DNA from: an uncultured Actinomyces sp.
GTDB taxonomy: Bacteria > Actinomycetota > Actinomycetes > Actinomycetales > Actinomycetaceae
Length of the DNA: 64,000 bases
Reading direction: 5' to 3'
Assembly (NCBI GenBank): GCA_900545825.1
Contig: URAS01000001.1
Location: 62,001-126,000 of the forward strand
A program made the translations under genes and the position numbers. Every line of letters starts with the position of its first letter. Position 1 is the first letter of the stretch. This document shows positions 52,167 through 60,967 of this stretch, one piece after another. The notes beneath the pieces are model-generated. The model saw nothing but the letters and a program-made list of their open reading frames with translations. It had not been told where the DNA came from and ran no database searches.

Positions 52167-54209
52167 ATGGCCGATCCGTCTACCTACCGTCCGCGTCCGG
52201 GCGAGATCCCCACAAATCCGGGGGTCTACCGTTTTCTCGACGCCCACGGCCAAGTCATTTACGTCGGTAAGGCCAAGAACCTCAGGCAACGCCTGTCGAA
52301 TTACTTTCAGGACCTCTCGGTGCTTCATCCGCGGACGCAGCAGATGGTCCAAACGGCGTGCGCCGTCAAATGGGTGATCGTCGGCAGCGAAATCGAGGCG
52401 CTCTCGCTGGAATACGCGTGGATCAAGGAGTTCCAGCCGCGGTTCAACGTCATGTACCGCGACGACAAGTCCTATCCCTACCTGGCGATCACCATGGGCG
52501 AGACCTATCCGCGGATGCACATCACCCGCGAACGCAAACGCAAGGGCACGAAGTATTTTGGCCCCTACACCCAGGTGTGGGCGATCCGGGACACGATGGA
52601 TCAACTGTTGCGGGTCTTCCCGATCCGCACGTGCACGGCCGGGGCCTTCGCCCGCGCGAAGGCGCAGGGGCGGCCCTGCCTGCTCGGCTACATCGACAAG
52701 TGTTCGGCCCCGTGCGTCGGGCGGATCACCCCCGAGGCCCACCGCGAACTCGCCGAGCACGTCGCCGACTTCCTCGCCGGCAAGACAGGCCCGTTCGTCC
52801 GCGAGCTCGAGGCCGAGATGAAAGAGGCCTCCGCGGCGCTCGACTTCGAACGGGCGGCGAAGCTGCGTGACGACCTCCAGGCCCTTCAGCGGGTGTTGGA
52901 GAAGAACGCCGTGGTCTTCGACGACGGCACCGATGCCGACGTGTTTGCCCTGGCCGACGACGAATTGGAGGCGGCGGTCGCCGTGTTCCACGTCCGCGGC
53001 GGCCGGATTCGCGGTGTACGCGGCTGGGTGGTCGAACGCGTCGACGACTCGGGACGCGCCGCACTCATGGAGCGCCTCCTCGAGCAGGTTTACGGGTCGC
53101 TGACCCCAGCCGAGAAGCCGCTGCGAGGGCGCCCCACCGACCGCGAGGCGGCAACCAGCGTCGACGACGTCGCCCACACGTCGACGTCGGAGGTTCCCCG
53201 CGACGTCCTTGTGTCGGACCTCCCCGAGCATCAGGCAACGCTGGAGGAGTGGCTGAGCGGGCTGCGCGGCGCCGCCGTGCGGATCCGTCAGCCCCGCCGG
53301 GGCGACAAGCGCGCCCTCATGGAGACCGTCCAGGCCAACGCGGCCGAGGCGCTGCGCGTCCACAAGTCCCGGCGCAGCGGCGACCTCACCCAGCGTTCGA
53401 TCGCTCTGGAGGAGCTGCGCGACTACCTCGACCTCGACTCCGCGCCCCTGCGGATCGAGTGTTACGACATCTCCCACACCCAGGGGACGAACCAGGTGGC
53501 CTCGATGGTCGTCTTCGAAGACGGCGCGCCCCGCAAGGCCGACTACCGCCACTTCACGATCCGCGGCGAGGCCGGCGAGGGCGCACGCGACGACACCGAG
53601 GCCATGGCGGAGGTGCTCACCCGCCGTTTCCGGCGGCTCCTCGCCGAGGAGGCGGGGGAGCAGGGGATCGACGAGGACGGCGTCGCCCTCGCGTCCGGGC
53701 CGCTCGATGAACAGACGGGCAAGCCGCGGCGTTTCTCGTATCGCCCCGACCTCGTCGTCGTCGACGGTGGCGTGCCCCAGGTCAACGCGGCCCGCGCGAC
53801 GCTTGACTCTTTGGGGATCGACGTCGCTCTCGTCGGCCTGGCGAAGCGCCTGGAAGAGGTGTGGATCCCCGGCGACGAGTTTCCCGTCATCCTGCCCCGC
53901 ACGTCGGCGGGCCTCTACCTGCTCCAACACGTGCGCGACGAGTCCCACCGCTTCGCCATCACCGCGCACCGCAAGAAGCGGGGCAAAGCGATGACCCGGT
54001 CGGTGCTCGACGCGATCCCCGGCGTGGGGCCGAAACGCCAGCAGGCGCTCCTGCGCGCCTTCGGGTCGGTCGCGGCACTCAAGTCGGCGCCTGAGGACCA
54101 GATCGCCGCCGTCGCGGGGATCGGGGACACGCTGGGTGCCACGATTTTTGCCTACTTTCATCCCGAGGCTAAAACGGCGGGTGAAACCGGCGCGAAGATG
54201 ACACAGTAG
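52167..54209 (+). CDS. uvrC: Excinuclease ABC subunit UvrC
   Basis: The 680-residue endonuclease makes the 3' and 5' incisions in excision repair. The GIY-YIG domain is at residues 15-100 (PGVYRFLDAHGQVIYVGKAKNLRQRL). A Cys-rich segment follows (RTCTAGAFARAKAQGRPCLLGYIDKCSAPC), then the UVR domain (about 205-240), the RNase H-like domain (ECYDISHTQGTNQVASMVVFEDG; VVDGGVPQV) and C-terminal helix-hairpin-helix motifs (IPGVGPKRQQALLRAFG). The length is normal. It opens the uvrC-rapZ-yvcK-whiA block that is conserved across actinobacteria. Confidence 0.97.
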   Translation: MADPSTYRPRPGEIPTNPGVYRFLDAHGQVIYVGKAKNLRQRLSNYFQDLSVLHPRTQQMVQTACAVKWVIVGSEIEALSLEYAWIKEFQPRFNVMYRDDKSYPYLAITMGETYPRMHITRERKRKGTKYFGPYTQVWAIRDTMDQLLRVFPIRTCTAGAFARAKAQGRPCLLGYIDKCSAPCVGRITPEAHRELAEHVADFLAGKTGPFVRELEAEMKEASAALDFERAAKLRDDLQALQRVLEKNAVVFDDGTDADVFALADDELEAAVAVFHVRGGRIRGVRGWVVERVDDSGRAALMERLLEQVYGSLTPAEKPLRGRPTDREAATSVDDVAHTSTSEVPRDVLVSDLPEHQATLEEWLSGLRGAAVRIRQPRRGDKRALMETVQANAAEALRVHKSRRSGDLTQRSIALEELRDYLDLDSAPLRIECYDISHTQGTNQVASMVVFEDGAPRKADYRHFTIRGEAGEGARDDTEAMAEVLTRRFRRLLAEEAGEQGIDEDGVALASGPLDEQTGKPRRFSYRPDLVVVDGGVPQVNAARATLDSLGIDVALVGLAKRLEEVWIPGDEFPVILPRTSAGLYLLQHVRDESHRFAITAHRKKRGKAMTRSVLDAIPGVGPKRQQALLRAFGSVAALKSAPEDQIAAVAGIGDTLGATIFAYFHPEAKTAGETGAKMTQ

Positions 54210-54213
54210 GAGC

Positions 54214-55167
54214 ATGACGAACGACGAGACACCCTTCGTATCCTCTCCGCCCACCGTCCCCGAGGGCGTGCCCCAGCTCGACGCCGATGGCACGCTGCCC
54301 GAGCCCAATCAGCCCGAACTCCTCATCATCACCGGCATGTCCGGGGCCGGACGCTCGCGCGCGGCCCAGGCGCTCGAGGATCTCGACTGGTACGTCGTCG
54401 ACAACCTCCCGCCCCACATGCTCATCCCGTTTGCCGACCTCATGACGCCCGACGGCGGCGGCGTCCACCGTCTGACGGCTGTCGTCGACGTCCGCTCGGG
54501 CGAGTTCTTCGACCGCCTCGTGACCGTCCTCGACGAGCTCCAGGTGCGCAACGTCAACTACCGCATCGTGTTCCTCGACTGCGAGGACGACGTCCTTGTC
54601 CGCCGCTACGAGTCGAATCGGCGGCCCCACCCCATGCAGGCGGGAGGCCGGATCCTCTCGGGGATCGAGAAGGAACGCCGGATCCTCGAGCCCGTGCGCC
54701 AGCGCGCCGACGTCCTCATCGACACGACCCACATGAACGTCCACGACCTCGCCCGCCACATGCGTGACGTCGTCGCCGGCGAGGCCGACGAACAGGCCCG
54801 GCTTACCGTCATGTCATTCGGGTTCAAGCACGGCATCCCGTTGGACGCCGACTGGGTGGCCGACATGCGCTACCTCGCCAACCCCTACTGGGTGGCCGAG
54901 CTGCGTCACCTTACCGGCCTCGATGCGCCGGTCGCCGACTACGTCCTCGCCCAACCCGGCGCCAAGGAATTCGGCGATGCCTACGTCAAACTGCTGACGC
55001 CGATCCTCGGCGGGTTCGTTCGCGAACTCAAACCGTTCATCACCATCGCCGTCGGCTGCACCGGTGGGCGCCACCGGTCGGTCGCCATGGCCGAATACAT
55101 CGCCCAGAAACTGCGCGACCAGGGCCTGGCCGTGCGGACGCTCCACCGCGACATGGGGAAGGAATAA
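54214..55167 (+). CDS. rapZ: RNase adapter/nucleotide-binding protein RapZ
   Basis: The 317-residue P-loop protein of the RapZ (YvcJ) family binds nucleotides; in E. coli it directs RNase E to the GlmZ small RNA and so tunes glucosamine-6-phosphate synthesis. The P-loop reads GMSGAGRSRAAQALEDL, with Arg in place of the usual Lys, a substitution also seen in actinobacterial relatives. The C-terminal domain has SFGFKHGIP, and VGCTGGRHRSVAMAEYIA carries the conserved GGxHRSV loop. AGGAGC overlaps the uvrC stop and lies just before ATG 54214. The start of yvcK directly abuts the stop. Confidence 0.94.
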   Translation: MTNDETPFVSSPPTVPEGVPQLDADGTLPEPNQPELLIITGMSGAGRSRAAQALEDLDWYVVDNLPPHMLIPFADLMTPDGGGVHRLTAVVDVRSGEFFDRLVTVLDELQVRNVNYRIVFLDCEDDVLVRRYESNRRPHPMQAGGRILSGIEKERRILEPVRQRADVLIDTTHMNVHDLARHMRDVVAGEADEQARLTVMSFGFKHGIPLDADWVADMRYLANPYWVAELRHLTGLDAPVADYVLAQPGAKEFGDAYVKLLTPILGGFVRELKPFITIAVGCTGGRHRSVAMAEYIAQKLRDQGLAVRTLHRDMGKE

Positions 55168-56169
55168 ATGGACACCCTCATTGATTCGGCGGGCTGGGTG
55201 ACGCGCGGATACGCCGGCCCCAAGATCGTCGCACTCGGCGGGGGACACGGGCTGTCCGCCACGCTGCGCGCGCTGCGCCACGTGACCCGGCAGCTCACCG
55301 CCGTCGTCACTGTGGCTGACGACGGGGGCTCGTCGGGGCGGCTGCGCGACGAGCTGGGCGTCCTTCCGCCGGGCGACCTGCGGATGGCACTGTCGGCGCT
55401 CTGCGACGACTCGGAATGGGGCCTCACCTGGCGCGACGCCATGCAGCACCGATTCAAGTCCGAGGGCGACCTTGACGGGCACGCCCTGGGGAACCTCCTC
55501 ATCGTCACGATGTGGGACCTGCTGGGCGACTCGATCGACGGCCTCGACTGGGTGGCGCGCCTGCTGGGGTGCCACGGGCGCGTCCTCCCGATGGCGGCCG
55601 TCCCCATGGACATCGAGGCGACGATTGTCAACGACGGCCACTCGTCGCGCATCCACGGCCAGTCGCGGGTGGCGACGGCCCGCGGAACCGTCGGCGACGT
55701 GCGGCTCATTCCCGACGACCCGCCGGTCTACGACGAGGTCATCGAGGCCGTCCGCGACGCCGACGCCGTCGTCTTGGGTCCGGGTTCGTGGTACACGTCG
55801 GTCATCCCGCACCTTCTCGTCGCCCCGCTGGCGCAGGCGCTGCGCGAGACCAAAGCGCGGCGGATCCTCGTCATGAACCTCGAGGCCCAAAAGGAGACCG
55901 AGGGCCTGTCGATCAGCGACCACATGCGGACGATTCGGGCCTACGCGCCCGACATGCGGTTCGACGTCGTCATCGCCGACCCCTCGGTGATCGACGATGA
56001 CGACGACCTCGATCGGGCCGCTAAAGAGGCGGGCGCCCAGGTGCTCATGCGGCAGGTGCGCGCGGGCGACGGGTCCTCGCGCCACGATCCGCTGCGGTTG
56101 GCGGCGGCGTTGCGCGACGCCCTCGAGGGCTTCCTCGGAGACGTGGGGACCAGCGAGCTGGACGGCTAG
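55168..56169 (+). CDS. yvcK: Gluconeogenesis factor YvcK/GlmR (CofD-like)
   Basis: The 333-residue CofD-like protein contains GGGHGLSATLRALR near residue 24 and DDGGSSGRLRDELGVLPPGDLRMALSAL near residue 52, the family hallmarks, and LGPGSWYTSVIPHLLV in the C-terminal half. In Firmicutes GlmR binds UDP-GlcNAc and stimulates GlmS; in mycobacteria CuvA is linked to cell-wall growth. Next to rapZ this places two regulators of amino-sugar supply in one operon. ATG 55168 follows the rapZ TAA with no gap. Confidence 0.94.
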   Translation: MDTLIDSAGWVTRGYAGPKIVALGGGHGLSATLRALRHVTRQLTAVVTVADDGGSSGRLRDELGVLPPGDLRMALSALCDDSEWGLTWRDAMQHRFKSEGDLDGHALGNLLIVTMWDLLGDSIDGLDWVARLLGCHGRVLPMAAVPMDIEATIVNDGHSSRIHGQSRVATARGTVGDVRLIPDDPPVYDEVIEAVRDADAVVLGPGSWYTSVIPHLLVAPLAQALRETKARRILVMNLEAQKETEGLSISDHMRTIRAYAPDMRFDVVIADPSVIDDDDDLDRAAKEAGAQVLMRQVRAGDGSSRHDPLRLAAALRDALEGFLGDVGTSELDG

Positions 56170-56216
56170 GGCCGCTACAATCAAACGCGTCACGGATTAC
56201 CTTCGAAGGAGGACGC

Positions 56217-57197
56217 ATGTCGCTGACGCTCGACATGAAGAGCGAGCTCGCCCGCGTCGCGGTGTCCCAGCTTAACGAGCAAAAGGCCGAGGTCGCGACC
56301 ACTCTTCGGTTCGCCGGAGGACTGACGCTCGTCAAGAACGGCCTCATCATCGAGGCGGAACTCGATTCGCTCGATGCGGTCACTCGGCTCCTCTCGTATC
56401 TGCGGACCCTCTACTCCGTCGAACCCTCGGTCGTCATGGTAAAGGCGGGGAGCCTCCACCGGCACGACCGCTACATCATCCGGGTTATCGAGGGCGCCGA
56501 GCAGCTGGCGCACCTCACCGGCCTGCTTGACCGCCACCGCCGCCCCGTGCGCGGCCTGCCCCCGGCGATCGTCAGCGGGACGAAGGGCGAGGCGCTGGCC
56601 GCGTGGCGCGGCGCCTTCCTTGCCCGCGGATCGCTGACCGAACCGGGACGGTCGTCGTCCCTCGAGATCACGTGCCCGGGGTCCGAGGCCACGCTGGCTC
56701 TCGTGGGCGCCGCCCGCCGGCTGGGCGTCACGGCGAAATCGCGTGAGGTCCGCGGCGCCGACCGCGTCGTCATCCGCGAGACCGAGGCGATCGCCCGCCT
56801 CATCGAACTGCTCGGCGCCCAAAACACCCTGGCGACGTGGCGGGCGCAGCAGGAAAAGCGCGAGGCACGCGGGTCGGTCAACCGGTTGGCCAACTTCGAC
56901 GACGCGAACCTGCGCCGCTCGGCGCGGGCGGCTGTCGCCGCCGCGGCGCGCGTCCAGCGGGCCTTCGACATTTTGGGCGACGAGGTCCCGGACCACCTGG
57001 TGACGGCTGGCCGGCTGCGGTTGGCCCATCGCGACGCGTCGCTCGAGGAATTGGGCAAACTCGCTGATCCGCCGCTGACGAAAGACGCGGTCGCCGGACG
57101 AATTCGCAGGCTGTTGGCCATGGCCGATAAACGGGCGCGCGAGCTTGGTGTCCCCGACACCCAAGCGGCGTTGCCCGACGATGTCGAGGCCCACTGA
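56217..57197 (+). CDS. whiA: Sporulation/cell-division regulator WhiA
   Basis: The 326-residue DNA-binding protein combines a LAGLIDADG-like homing endonuclease fold (residues 1-215; AWRGAFLARGSLTEPGRSSSLEI) with a C-terminal helix-turn-helix (about 245-320; RVQRAFDILGDEVPDHLVTAGRLRLAHRDASLEELGKLADPPLTKDAVAGRIRRL). WhiA controls division genes in Streptomyces and is present in non-sporulating actinobacteria and Firmicutes. GGAGG lies before ATG 56217, and a 47-base gap separates it from yvcK. A 221-base gap follows before gap. Confidence 0.95.
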   Translation: MSLTLDMKSELARVAVSQLNEQKAEVATTLRFAGGLTLVKNGLIIEAELDSLDAVTRLLSYLRTLYSVEPSVVMVKAGSLHRHDRYIIRVIEGAEQLAHLTGLLDRHRRPVRGLPPAIVSGTKGEALAAWRGAFLARGSLTEPGRSSSLEITCPGSEATLALVGAARRLGVTAKSREVRGADRVVIRETEAIARLIELLGAQNTLATWRAQQEKREARGSVNRLANFDDANLRRSARAAVAAAARVQRAFDILGDEVPDHLVTAGRLRLAHRDASLEELGKLADPPLTKDAVAGRIRRLLAMADKRARELGVPDTQAALPDDVEAH

Positions 57198-57306
57198 TAT
57201 TCGCTATGCGCGAAATGGTCGTTTGTCCACGAAATGCCTAGGCGCACGGGGAGAACGTCGACCCTCTAGACGGACTATTGACCCGGTCTGAATCGCCAAA
57301 ACCGTG

Positions 57307-57366
57307 TAGATTAGTAACTGCTGGCGTGACGAAAGTGAACGCCAGGAGTGGACCAAGGTCCACTCC
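57307..57366 (+). promoter_or_regulatory. gap promoter region and twin-hairpin leader
   Basis: TAGATT (57307-57312) is a likely -10; TTGACC (57278-57283) is present but 23 bases upstream, too far for a standard pair. The leader of about 100 bases begins with two adjacent hairpins: arms CTGGCGT (57321-57327) and ACGCCAG (57339-57345), then GGAGTGGACC (57345-57354) and GGTCCACTCC (57357-57366) with a two-base centre. The second could equally be a DNA operator. The rest of the leader ends with AGGAGG (57408-57413). Confidence 0.55.
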
Positions 57367-57418
57367 CTCGATTGTGAACTCGACAGATACTGCCCCGTGC
57401 AGTTGTCAGGAGGACATA

Positions 57419-58426
<1,008 letters not shown>

Positions 58427-58462
58427 GGCAGCGCAAGGATTGCTTCAATCCGATTAGGTGAC

Positions 58463-58500
58463 GGACGCCCGTGCATCTCACTCAGGGTGCACGGGCGTCC
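58463..58500 (+). terminator. Hairpin between gap and pgk
   Basis: GGACGCCCGTGCA (58463-58475) and TGCACGGGCGTCC (58488-58500) form a 13-base-pair stem with a 12-base loop. No T-run follows. It could stop or attenuate gap transcription before pgk, or protect the gap mRNA 3' end after processing. Confidence 0.7.
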
Positions 58501-58546
58501 GCGCTATCACGCCTAGCGACCCACGTTTACAGGTAAAAGGAGAATC

Positions 58547-59737
58547 ATGCGCACAATTGATACGCTCGGCGACCTGCACGGCAAGCGCGTGCTCGTTCGT
58601 TCCGACTTCAACGTTCCCCTGAAGGACGGCCAGATCACCGACGACGGCCGTATCAAGGCGGCGTTGCCGACCCTCACCCGCCTGGTCAAGGCCGGCGCGA
58701 AGGTCGTTATCATGGCCCACCTGGGCCGCCCCAAGGGCGAGGTTAAGCCCGAGTTCTCGCTGGCCCCGGTCGCCAAGCGCCTGGGCGAGCTCATCGACGC
58801 CCCCGTCACGCTGGCCGGCGACGTCGTCGGCGAGAAGGCCCACGCTGCGGTCGACGCCCTCGAGGACGGCCAGATCGTCCTGCTCGAGAACGTCCGCTTC
58901 GACGCTCGCGAAAACTCGAAGGTCGATGCGGAGCGCGAGGAGCTGGCGGCTGAATACGCCAAGCTTGGCGACGTCTTCGTGTCCGACGGCTTCGGTGTCG
59001 TCCACCGCAAGCAGGCGTCGGTTTACGACGTGGCGAAGCTCCTGCCCAGCGCGGCCGGCGAGCTCGTCGTCAAGGAGATCGAGTCGCTGCGTCGCGCGAC
59101 CGACAACCCGGAGCGCCCCTACGGCGTCGTCCTCGGCGGGTCGAAGGTCTCGGACAAGCTCGGGGTCATCAAGAACCTCCTCGAGAAGGCCGACTTCCTC
59201 ATGATCGGTGGCGGCATGGCCTACACGTTCCTCGCCGCTCAGGGCTACTCGGTCGGCAAGTCGCTGCTCGAAAAGGACCAGATCGACACGGTCAAGGGCT
59301 ACCTGGCGACGGCCAAGGAGAAGGGCGTCGAGCTGCTGCTCCCCGTCGACACCGTCGTGGCCCCCGAGTTCAAGGCGGATGCGCCGGCGACGACCGTCGA
59401 CGTGGACGCGATCCCGGACGACCAGATGGGCCTCGACATCGGCCCGAAGACCGCGAAGCTGTTTGCCGACAAGATTGCGACGGCCAAGACGGTTGCCTGG
59501 AACGGCCCCATGGGCGTCTTCGAAATGGAAGCCTTCGCGGCGGGCACCAAGGCCGTCGCGCAGGCCCTGTCGGAATCCGACTGCTTCTCGGTCATCGGCG
59601 GTGGCGACTCCGCTGCCGCGGTCCGTCAGCTGGGCTTCGACGAGTCGACTTTCTCTCACATTTCCACTGGCGGTGGCGCCTCCCTCGAACTCCTCGAGGG
59701 CAAGACGCTGCCCGGTATCGCAGTTCTGGAGGACTGA
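58547..59737 (+). CDS. pgk: Phosphoglycerate kinase
   Basis: The 396-residue enzyme transfers phosphate from 1,3-bisphosphoglycerate to ADP. Signatures are VLVRSDFNVPLKDGQITDDGRI near residue 14, LGRPKG near residue 63, LENVRFD, GGSKVSDKLGV, and the C-terminal nucleotide loop GGGDSAAAVRQLG and STGGGASLELLEG. AAAAGGAG lies 5 bases before ATG 58547. Length is normal. tpiA starts 3 bases after the stop, so the two are coupled. Confidence 0.97.
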   Translation: MRTIDTLGDLHGKRVLVRSDFNVPLKDGQITDDGRIKAALPTLTRLVKAGAKVVIMAHLGRPKGEVKPEFSLAPVAKRLGELIDAPVTLAGDVVGEKAHAAVDALEDGQIVLLENVRFDARENSKVDAEREELAAEYAKLGDVFVSDGFGVVHRKQASVYDVAKLLPSAAGELVVKEIESLRRATDNPERPYGVVLGGSKVSDKLGVIKNLLEKADFLMIGGGMAYTFLAAQGYSVGKSLLEKDQIDTVKGYLATAKEKGVELLLPVDTVVAPEFKADAPATTVDVDAIPDDQMGLDIGPKTAKLFADKIATAKTVAWNGPMGVFEMEAFAAGTKAVAQALSESDCFSVIGGGDSAAAVRQLGFDESTFSHISTGGGASLELLEGKTLPGIAVLED

Positions 59738-59740
59738 TTC

Positions 59741-60520
59741 ATGGCACGCACACCTCTGATGGCCGGCAACTGGAAGATGAACCTCGATCACCTCGAGGCC
59801 ATCCGCCTGGTTCAGGAGCTCGACCTCGACCTCAAGGATCACAAGTTCGACCCGGCTTCGGCTGACGTCGTCGTCATCCCGCCGTTCACGGACATCCGTT
59901 CCGTCCAGACCCTCATCGAGGGCGACGACATGGCGATCAAGTACGGCGCGCAGGACATCTCGGTTCACGAGAACGGCGCCTACACGGGCGAGGTCTCGGC
60001 CGCCATGCTGACGAAGCTCGGCTGCTCGTACGTCGTCGTGGGCCACTCCGAGCGCCGCGAGTACCACAACGAGTCGGACGAGCTGGTCGGCCAGAAGGCT
60101 CAGGTCACCCTGGCCGCCGGCATGACCCCGATCATCTGCTGTGGCGAGGGCCTCGACGTCCGCAAGGCGGGCAAGCACGTCGACCACGTCGTTTCGCAGA
60201 TCAAGGGTGCGTTCGCCGGCATCTCGGCGGAGGACGCCGTCAAGACCGTCGTCGCCTACGAGCCCATCTGGGCCATCGGCACGGGCGAGGTCGCGACCCC
60301 CGATGACGCGCAGGAAGTCTGCCACGCCATCCGCGAGACGCTCGCCGAGCTCTACTCGGCAGAGGCGGCCGACTCGATCCGCATCCTCTACGGCGGCTCG
60401 GTGAAGTCCGGCAACGTCAAGGACATCATGGCTCAGGCCGACGTCGACGGCGCCCTCGTGGGCGGCGCGTCGCTGAAGGCCGACGAGTTTTCGAAGATTG
60501 CTCGCTTCGCCCAGGCGTAA
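59741..60520 (+). CDS. tpiA: Triosephosphate isomerase
   Basis: The 259-residue TIM barrel interconverts dihydroxyacetone phosphate and glyceraldehyde 3-phosphate. GNWKMN carries the active-site Lys, GHSERRE the His, AYEPIWAIGTG the catalytic Glu, and YGGSVKSGN and GALVGGASL the phosphate loops. It follows pgk by three bases, with GGAGGA inside the pgk end serving as ribosome site. A nested hairpin terminates the operon. Confidence 0.97.
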   Translation: MARTPLMAGNWKMNLDHLEAIRLVQELDLDLKDHKFDPASADVVVIPPFTDIRSVQTLIEGDDMAIKYGAQDISVHENGAYTGEVSAAMLTKLGCSYVVVGHSERREYHNESDELVGQKAQVTLAAGMTPIICCGEGLDVRKAGKHVDHVVSQIKGAFAGISAEDAVKTVVAYEPIWAIGTGEVATPDDAQEVCHAIRETLAELYSAEAADSIRILYGGSVKSGNVKDIMAQADVDGALVGGASLKADEFSKIARFAQA

Positions 60521-60530
60521 GTGAAATCTC

Positions 60531-60571
60531 ACGCGGGCCCCGCCAGGCAATGTGCCTTGTGGGGCCCGCGT
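60531..60571 (+). terminator. Hairpin terminator after tpiA
   Basis: ACGCGGGCCCC (60531-60541) and GGGGCCCGCGT (60561-60571) form an 11-base-pair stem enclosing a smaller AGGCA/TGCCT hairpin, followed by GTTGT. It starts 10 bases after the stop. Confidence 0.8.
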
Positions 60572-60619
60572 GTTGTATCGTCAGTTATGTTTGTGCCAAC
60601 AGCTGAGTTGAGGTGAATA

Positions 60620-60874
60620 GTGAACGCCATCCATATCGTCACCATCGTGTGCGAGGTGATCCTCGTGATCTCCAGCATTTTCCTCATCCTCACGGTCCTC
60701 ATGCACAAGGGCAAGGGTGGCGGCCTCTCCGATATGTTTGGCGGCGGTTTCACCTCGACGGCGGGCTCGTCCGGCGTCGCGGAGCGTAACCTCAACCGCA
60801 TCACGATCGGCATCGCCCTCGTGTGGATCATCGTCGTTATCGTGCTCGGCGTGCTCATGCGCTTCTCGAGCTAG
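60620..60874 (+). CDS. secG: Preprotein translocase subunit SecG
   Basis: The 84-residue protein has two membrane helices (IVTIVCEVILVISSIFLILTVLM, about 4-27, and ITIGIALVWIIVVIVLGVLM, about 60-79) separated by the conserved Gly-rich loop HKGKGGGLSDMFGG, the SecG signature. It is an accessory subunit of the SecYEG channel. GTG 60620 is preceded by GAGGTG. The place after tpiA is standard in actinobacteria. A terminator follows 19 bases after the stop. Confidence 0.95.
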   Translation: MNAIHIVTIVCEVILVISSIFLILTVLMHKGKGGGLSDMFGGGFTSTAGSSGVAERNLNRITIGIALVWIIVVIVLGVLMRFSS

Positions 60875-60893
60875 CCAGACGAGCTCACAGGAA

Positions 60894-60924
60894 AGGCCGG
60901 GATCCCAAAGATCCCGGCCTTCGC
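60894..60924 (+). terminator. Hairpin terminator after secG
   Basis: AGGCCGGGATC (60894-60904) and GATCCCGGCCT (60910-60920) form an 11-base-pair stem with loop CCAAA, followed by TCGCTT. Confidence 0.85.
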
Positions 60925-60931
60925 TTATGCC

Positions 60932-60960
60932 GTGGGGGGCGGGGACGACCCGCCCCCCAC
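60932..60960 (-). terminator. Hairpin terminator after tkt
   Basis: GTGGGGGGCGGG (60932-60943) and CCCGCCCCCCAC (60949-60960) form a 12-base-pair stem with a five-base loop, 8 bases beyond the tkt stop on the minus strand. Confidence 0.75.
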
Positions 60961-60967
60961 GGGTCGA

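Noticed and set aside
50919..54308. An 1129-codon minus-strand open frame opposite arsR, the deacetylase-like gene and uvrC.
   Set aside because: It covers three well-supported genes on the other strand and has the composition of an antisense shadow frame.
57278..57283. TTGACC as the -35 box of gap.
   Set aside because: It is 23 bases from TAGATT, outside the 15-19 base range; it may belong to another start or to none.
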